Both the position numbers and the translations under genes were made by a program. This document shows positions 23,201 through 32,200 of a stretch of 64,000 nt of DNA, piece after piece. The stretch covers positions 136,368,327 to 136,432,326 of the forward strand of contig OZ018324.1 in the NCBI GenBank assembly GCA_963969495.1, in the 5' to 3' direction. The notes beneath the pieces were generated by a model that saw only the letters and a list, made by a program, of their open reading frames with translations, did no database searches and had not been told where the DNA came from. How positions within the stretch are numbered: position 1 is the stretch's first letter; every line of letters starts with the position of its first letter. The stretch comes from Ceratothoa steindachneri (taxonomy: Eukaryota > Arthropoda > Malacostraca > Isopoda > Cymothoidae).

Positions 23201-26200
23201 TAAAAGACAGATTTACAGATGTGAGTACGCTAGCAGGTACACAAAAGTTTCACCGAATTGTACCATTAGAAATTGGAAAATTAATTGGAAAATTTGATGA
23301 GATTGGATTTGAAAAAAATTTAAATAATTGAAAACATTAAAAACATAGCTTCACAAATCGGTCAGTACATTCTATGCCTTTATAATGATGTTAAGTGGGT
23401 TGGGAGAATCCTATCAAAGAATGATGAATTCCAGGACTATGAAATAGATTTTCTGCATCCTGCTGAAATTAATGATTTTTATTTCTTTCCTCAAATTAAA
23501 GACAAATGTTATTTACCTTCTGAAAATATAATAAAAAATCTGGATCCACCCAATTTAAAGGCTGGAACTAAAAGAATTCAGTATTCCTTTAATAAGAAAG
23601 AGCTGAAGTAATTTATATTTTAAAATTTATATTGATGTATAAATTTCAGGTTCTTTGTAAACTCATGGTTATTTGTATACTTAATATGAGTTTGTTCACT
23701 ATTGTTTACTAAAAGTAATTTACTTAGAATAGCTTTTAATTAAAAATAATATTTAACTTAATTATTATTTAGTAAATTTAGTAGTTAGGTAACTACCTAC
23801 CAGTTACATTATTTATAATTAAGTAGGTATGTTTACAATTAAGATATGAAAATTTTGAAATTTACTCATTTAAAAAAGGGTTTAAGGTAAGGAACCAGTG
23901 GGTTGCTGCCCAATCCAAGTGAATTCTATATACTCATTTACATAAATTACATATACTAAAATACTATATATATCCTAAAATAAAATTATAAATAATATTA
24001 TGAGTTAAGTTTACACCTATTTCTACTTTAAAATGAAGAAAAAACTGAAATGAAAAATGAAAAACTTATTTTTTTCAGTCAACTTTGAAAATGTTCACAT
24101 TGAGTGCCTATTGATTTTATTTAAAGAATTTGTAGATAAATGTTTGAAATTAAAAATGAGAAATTTGGGGGGAAAATTAATTGTACTTTCTGCTGAAAAA
24201 TACTTTTTTGAATACTTTTTTGTAGTATTGTTCCAATGTTTAGTACTTTACAGCATTTAAAAGAGCTTTTCAAGCCGATTCCAATAATATATAATATTGT
24301 GGGGTTTACCTCAAAAGTTTCTGAGATATAGCCCTCCAAAGTGTGGGACCCCACAGCCCTGTCCAGAAATGGACACACCGGCATCTCGAGAACCGTTGAG
24401 CGTAGAGAAATAAGAGTTGCACCGTTGGACTCAGCATCAAAAACTCTCTTAGATAGCAAAATTTGAGCAAAGTCCCAGACATGATGGTTCCGACCATTGG
24501 TTAATGTCACATGGAATGCCCCTATAGTCAGTGGGGGCAAGAAACGCAGGTCAGATCACCCTGTCATCACGGACTGTTTTGGGACATCAACGAGCACATT
24601 TTCCGCAAACCCTAGATGTTTAGGAACCTAGCAAAGCATAAAACAATCTGAACATCCACCCAGCTAGCGGTAGCCGTTGCGTCATAGATACTGCGAACCA
24701 GGGAGTATGGAGATTACTGTGTCTGAAGAAAAATCTGACCCTTTTGGGTCGCGATAAATCACAATCCAGTCTCCGAATCGGGGACGACGCGTATTCTCAC
24801 GTACCGAGGGGTATAAGTATTACAACCAGCTCGGCCTTGAAGACGACGCAGCACTAGGTAGACTTCAAACAAGGCTTAAAAGCTCCCTCCCACCCATCTT
24901 CGGATTTGGAGGAATCCGTGTACTACTGGCAATAATTTAGAAGCTTGGGGAGCAGAAGCGCGGGGTCAAATGATCAAACGTGGTATCCTAAACCCAAGAT
25001 TAAGGATAAGATTGGCATCATTGGACGGTATAGGCACCGTTGAGATCGGCCGCGGATGCAATGAGAGCCGTTGGTGACTGAAGGAGACACCGGGATAGCG
25101 TGTACAGGCGAATAGTGCAGTGTGCACGGGGCAGAGCGAGTACCATCTCCCCACCATCGACAAGTAGGCTCTCAATAGGGAACGTGCGGAAGTTACCGGT
25201 CGCCAGACGGAGACTGGTGTGGTGGATCGAGTCCACCGTCCGCAAAACACGCTCGGCTGCAGATTGCTAGTCTAGTTTCGAATGAACAAAGGATCGGAAA
25301 AACAGCAGCGCGAAACGGAACGAAGAATGTCCATGGCGCAGATACAAGAGATCCTAAGGTTGCAGATATGGGCCTGCCAGGTGACCAAGTAAACTGTGCG
25401 GCTCCTACACATCCAGTCGAACCCTGTTTAGGAACAAGTCCGTGTCGGGGTGGAGCCATGGATGGTGACAGAAGTGCACCAACTTAGTCTTGGACAAAAA
25501 AAACAAAACAAAACCGAAACGAGTGCGCTTCGGCGTCGCGAGTGATGTGGTTCAATGGCTTTTGGATTCGACGCTTCAGGGTTGGCATTTGGGCCGTACA
25601 GAAAGAGATCGAAAAGTCGTCTACTTCGAATGTAGCAAGAACATCTTCTTGCAGCACGGAAGTGATACCGTTGATGCTTAGGGCAAAGAGACCGACACCG
25701 ATGATAGTTCTCTGCGGAACGCCTTCTTCCTGTCCTATTGGACCGGAGAGAGCTCCCCCTCCCGTACGTGGAAACTAATATCTCATAGAAAATTAGGAAA
25801 ATAGGGAGGCATCTCCTCGGCCCTTGGTTAGAGGGTCTCCATGATACCGTATCACCATGCGGTATTGCGGGCATTCTCCAGATCAAAGAACACCGTAGCA
25901 AAGTGCTATCCACGAAGGAAGGCCTTGCAGTAAGCTACACGGTACCATCCCTGGACGATTAGAAAAAGTGATCTTATGAAATGGCACTAACCACATGAAG
26001 CTATGACTAGCACCGAACAGTTCTGTGGTCCTCTAACATGGCACGTTCTTTACCGACAGGAAATATTGATCGTAGACGTGTTGAGTGCCGGTACGAAACA
26101 TTAACCACTGACTGACTTTCATGTTTCTCGTTTTTGGTTACCCAGAGAACGTACCTTCAGCTCATACATCTTAGGAGGAGTAATTGTATTGTTGTTGACG

Positions 26201-29200
26201 GCGGCGAGACCTTTGATCTGAAGCGCTTCCGCAGTCCGGATGAAACCCGGAAGTTGGTCCTGCATCACATTCACCTGGACAGAGAAAAACAAGGGATTCG
26301 AGAATTTGATTCAAGTTCCAATCGGAAGAAATACGGGTGATAAGGTCTGTCTTTAATCGAGGTTACGAGACCTTCACTGGCAAGTCATCTACTGCTTTTC
26401 CTAGAAAGCGTGGCCGACGAGCATAAATGCCACTGGAAACTACAAAGTATAACCTTAAATCCTATAGCCCAACCAAAGAGGAACCCCGGCTGATGTTGGC
26501 AGTCCGATCCTGACGACTCATTCCTATTCGCACCCTTTCTTTTACAAAGCTTTGGTCGTCTGCTGGTGGGTGCAGAAGGGCGACTTCTTTCGTACTGAAT
26601 ATTGTGTGGTAGTATTTGTGCAAGAAGGGGGTTGTGGATAAGGAGAGGGGGCAAGGTTTAAGCTCACTACACTATCCTCTTTCAAGTCCCCAGAGGGGTG
26701 GATGATGTATCGAAGGTAAAGCCCCATACTGCCCCCGAAACCTGGACGCCCTCCCTTCCCCTGTACGCATCCCGCAAATGGGGTCTCAGGTGTAGCAGAC
26801 ATCTGGAGTGCATGCCTTTCCGACTCCGGGGACCGCAGATGCGTTCCCTACCGGCCCTAATAATGCCTGAAAGATGATGCATCGATATCTGTATATCCTC
26901 CACACATTTCAGCCCCTCCTTATTCACTTTCTCTTTTAAAGGGCCATACGGCGACTAGCGTCAGGGGCATAAGTCGCCGTAATCAATCAGGCCTAGGCTC
27001 ACTTTCTTCACAGATCTGTGCTTACAAAAGTTGGTTTTCGCCTGGGATTTACATTTAATGGAGATGCGATTCAAGGAGAGAGCTGGTTCGTGGTGAGAAG
27101 TGGTGGGGTTAAAGAAAGCGAAAATATGTGGTGGAGTTAGAGGAAGTGAAATTGTGTCGTGGAGTTAGGGTGAGTGAAACTGTGTGGTGGAGTTCGAGGA
27201 AGTGAAAATGTATAGTGGGGTTAGAAGTAAAAATGTAGGGTAGAGATAGGGGGAGTGAGAATGTGTGGTAGAGTTAGGGGGATTTAAAAATGTGTGGTGG
27301 AGCTAGGGGGAGTGAGAATGTGTGGTGGAGCTAGTGGGAGTGGGAATGTGTGGTGGAGTTAGGGGGAGTGAAATTGTGTGGTGGAGTTAGGGGGAGTGAA
27401 ACTGTGTAGTGGAGTTAGGGGGAGTGAAACTGTGTGGTGGAGTTAGAGGAAGTAAAACTGCATGGAGTTAGGAGAAGTGAAAATGTGTGGTGGAGTTAGA
27501 GGAGGTGAAAATGTATAGTGGGATTAGGAGGAAGTGAAAATGTATGGTGGAGTTAGGAGGAGTAAGAATGTGTGGTGGAGTTAGGGGAATAAGAATGTGT
27601 GGTAAAGTTAGGGAATTTAAAAATGTGTTGTGGAGTTAGGGGGAGTGAAACTGTGTGGTGGAGTTAAGAAGAAGTGAAACTGCGTGGAGTTAGGGGGAGT
27701 GAAACTGCGTGGTGGAGTTAGAGGAAGTGAAAATGCATGGAGTTAGGAGTAAGAATGTGTGGTGGAGTTAGGGGAAATGAGAATGTGTGGTGGAGTTAGG
27801 GGGAATAACATAACATACATAACATAATTTCACGGATGACAAAAGCCACAAGGACCTATCAAAGGTCATCTGCATCCATCAAAACCCACCCACAAAAAGC
27901 ACCATCACCAAGGAAAGACAAAATCAAAGTCCCCCACAAAATAATATAACAGATGACAAAAGCCACAAGGGCTCATCATAGGTCATCCGAGTCAAACGGC
28001 CTCTTTTTTAAGGCATCCAAACTCCCAGGAAAACTACATCCAGAGGATTGCGTCCAGAAACAAGGGTATCACCAATCAAGGCTTGTCAAGAACTAAATCA
28101 TGCAGCTATAGATATATACAAACAATATTAATATATACAAAACTTAGGAACCATCACAACCTTCCCTCCCCATAAACTCATCCAAGCTACTCTTAAATAC
28201 ATTTAAATTTGGACTACCTACTACTCTCCGCAGCAATTTGTTCCAAAAGTCTACCACTCTATTGGTGAAAAAATATTTTCTTAAATCCAACCTACACCCT
28301 TGCTTTTTAATTTTCAAGTGGTGACCTCTAGTCCGATTTCCATCATCTAACTCAAAAAACTTGCTAACATCCAATTTATCTATCCCAGAAAAATTTTAAA
28401 CAGCTCAATCATTTTCCCTCTCACACACCTCCTTTCGAACGAGAACATATTTAATACCCTCAGTCTATCTATATATTCAAGGTGCCTCAGGGAAGGAATA
28501 ATCTTTGTTGCCCTCCGTTGCACTGACTCAAGAAGGTTAATTTTGTGTCTAAAATTTGGGGACCATGCCTGTATACAGTACTCTAGATGAGGCCTAACAT
28601 AAGAGTTATAGAGTTTAAGAATAACCTCCTTACTTTTTTTAACTGACATTTCTCTTAATAAAACCCAGCACTCTATTTGCCCTATTTCTTGCTTCAATAC
28701 ACTGCTTAGAAAACCTTAATGACTTATCTATTACTACTCCTAGATCTTTCTCATCCTCTATTGAGCTCAGCCAATGCCCATCCATTTCATAGTTAAATTC
28801 TCTATTATCTTTTCCCATGTTAATAACTTTGCACTTATCAAGGTTGAAAGTCATTTGCCACTTATGTGCCCAGGATAACAATTTATTTAAATCCCCCTGC
28901 ACTTTAAAATTATCATCAATATCTTTAACTACAGCTGCTAATTTGGTATCATCGGCCAAAAAATGACACTTTATTATTAACTGCCTCCCCAAGATCGTTT
29001 ATATAGATGACAAATAATAATGGACCGAGAACTGATCCCTGAGGAACCCCACTGATAACATCCCTCCACTCTGACTTTACACCATTTAGCACTAACCTTT
29101 GCTTCCTGTCTTTCAGCCACTCAGCTATCCAATTTGAAACACCCCCACATATCCCAATCATTTTTAATTTATGAACTAGTCTCCTATGTGGTACCTTATC

Positions 29201-32200
29201 AAATGCTTTACTAAAATCTAAGTAAATTATATCTAGGATCTTTGTTGCTATCCTGAGCTAATTTAATATCTGACACCCTTTTGTTTTTCTTTATAATCTT
29301 ATTTAACTCATTCCTAGCCATTCTATAATCACTTAAATTTTGAATATTATTTTCTACCTGTAATTTTTTATATGCCCTTTTCTCCTCTGAAATTTTTCTA
29401 GCTATCTCCTGATTCCACCATAATGGTTTCCTACTTTTGTTCCTAATGGCCTTCATTGGGATACATTGTTCTTGGACTACATTTATTATATACTTGAAAG
29501 TATCCCACATCCCATAAGCATTTTTACCTCTGAATTCTACATCCCAGTCTACCAAATTTAGCAAGCTTCAAAGTTTTACATAATCTCCCTTATGAAAATT
29601 TGGAACTTTTTCAGCATTCTCAGTTATTTTACCCTTCTCAATTCCCAAGTTAAAACGAACTATCTGATGGTCACTATTTCCCAATGCTTCCCCAACAGTC
29701 AATTCTGGAATGTGTGGTGGAGTTAGGGGGAGTGAGAATGTGTGGTGGAGTTAGAGGAAGTAAGAATGTGTGGTGGAGTTAGAGGAAGTAAGAATGTGTG
29801 GTGGAGTTAGGGAAAGTAAAAATCTGTGATGGAGTGAGAATGTGTGGTACAGTTAAAGGGAGTGAGAATATGAGGTGGAGTTAAGGGGGTGTGAGAATGT
29901 GTGGTGGATTTAAGGGGGTGTGAGAATGTGTGGTGGAGTTAGAGGAAGTGAAACTATGTGGTGGAGTTAGCGGGAGTGAGAATGTGTGGTGGACCTAGGG
30001 GAAGTGGGAATGTGTGTTGGAGTTAGAGGAAGTGAAACTGTGGTGGAGTTAGGGTAAGTAAAACTGTGTAGTTGAGTTAGGGGAAGTAAAAATGTGTGGT
30101 GGAGTTAGGGGGAGTGAGAATGTGTGGTGGAGTTAGGGGGAGTGAGAATGCGTGGTGGAGTTAGAGGAAGTGAGAAGGTACGACAGATATAGTGCCAGTA
30201 ATTTTCCTGCAGGCATTGGGGCCGAAGGGTAAGCTGCGGGGGTTGAGGCTGGGATAGGACACACTCCTCCAGATTTCAGCCGCAGCAGAGTAGCCTATAC
30301 TGCACTTGACACCTCTCCTAGCAGGAGCGCAAAAGGATAGATGAGGAAAAGAAAGGGGGGGGCAGGGGCAGTAGGGGAAAAGGGTGGGAAGAAGCCAGGC
30401 ATGTCCCCCCCGCCTGCGACCCAACAGGAACCAAGAGGGAGAGGTGAGCCCCCCCCTATGGCCCCCTCAATCAGGGTTAAATGTACCAAAGATGGTCGGC
30501 GACTAGCCTGTTTGCAAATAAAGCGGCGAAGGAGGAAACTAGAAATGGTTCGAGGGAATAAATCCTAGGTAGTCTCAATCTAGGTTCAAGGACAGACAAT
30601 GGGGCAGGGAAGGCCAAACTCTGCAAAAGGGCAGAGTTAGGAAAGGTTGGAATATGTTTAAAGGGGTCCTATAAATCTGGGTGGCAGATGATTTCCCTGT
30701 AGAGACAAAGGTACACCCTCTTGCGGGGCTCCTCACCTGGCCGTTGTAGATGAAATCCATGATGGATTCAAGCTCCCAGAAGTGGACGTCTCGGAGGAAG
30801 ATGATTGGATGTTCACTCGGGTTCTCCTGGGGGATGGGGGAAAGAGAAACGTAAGCTGGGGCATTTGTTTATTTACGCGCCCCGCTCTCAAAATAAGAGT
30901 CTAGATTTGTCGGCCTGAGGAGGCACACACACAAAGAAACATGAAACATCATGACAACTTATCGGCCCTTAAGTGTCAATCTAACATGTCTTACAAGGCC
31001 TAGATAAAAGAGCTTCGATCCCGGCATGAGCGGACACAAACGTCATCGCACGTAGAGATCTGGCTACCGATTGGTGGACGCGCTGTGCTCAGCCCTGTAT
31101 TCGGGTGGGTAAATCTTACACTTCTCATTTCACACACATAACCAATTACAACACTGCTTTCTTTCATCTCCCATCTTCGCCGCACAAAACACTTTCTGTT
31201 CCAAGGAATACTGTCGATGGGTATCTATATCCACATACCTCTGACGCGGAACAGCTCCCTCTGCCCTGGGGTCATGAAGGTTCCACCCGAATGTTGTTTG
31301 GTGTTAAAACACAATATTTCCTGGCACCTCTCCGCAAAGAGGACCGGACCCTGGTGCCCTTGGGCTCCACCAGCGATTGTCATACTGACCTTTATGTCCA
31401 CCTCATCCGGTCGGGGATCCTTGTGATAAAGGAAGGTTGGCAAACTTAAACGAAAAACCCCAGTAATGGGATTCAGCCGGTTGGTAAGAACCTGTTCTTG
31501 GAATTTCATTAATCCAGAGAACCGGTCATTAGCTTAAATGGGGGTTCTCAATCTTTTTTGAAGTTGGGAAAACTAAAATTAATAATTTCACTTGCTAGAC
31601 TATAGCATGCAACAAACCCATAGATCAACCTTTGTACGTGTATCGGGCCAGACAGTATTGTTTGTTGCTAGACACTGCTAGTGAGACCTGTAGTGAGAGA
31701 ACCTGTTTTTAACATTTTTTTAATCCCACTACTGTCTAGATCCCTAGTGCGGTTGTTCACTGCATCCCTGTTAGAGTACATCGCATGATAGCCGGAAAAT
31801 AAACTGCAGAGGGAAGGGCACTTATCCCCAAGTCAGAGCCTAAATGGGTACTTGTAAAAGGAGCCATTTTTGTCTGAACAACGACTGAGCTACAGTAAGA
31901 AGTCGCCTTCATGTTCTAAGTCCTTACCACCCTAAATCCTCTTCGCTTTTACCCGCACCCTTTCACCACTATCCAGGGTCGGTAAATCCGACTTCCTTCT
32001 CAGTAGGCTAATAAATCCTTGGTCCTTATCAGACCCACCTTTAAAAGATTCCTGAAGTAATTGGAGCAAGCGCTGAGCATTAATCTGTGCGCCTTGAGTC
32101 TACGCCCTTCGCATGCCAGGGTCACATCCACAAACTCTTCCTGCTCCAAGAGACTCCTGAGGTCACCTACAACATTGCTTTGATAATTATTCCACCTCAA

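Noticed and set aside
31541..31740. ggttctcaatctttttt as a hAT terminus
   Set aside because: Resembles a hAT end, but no matching right terminus or target duplication was found.
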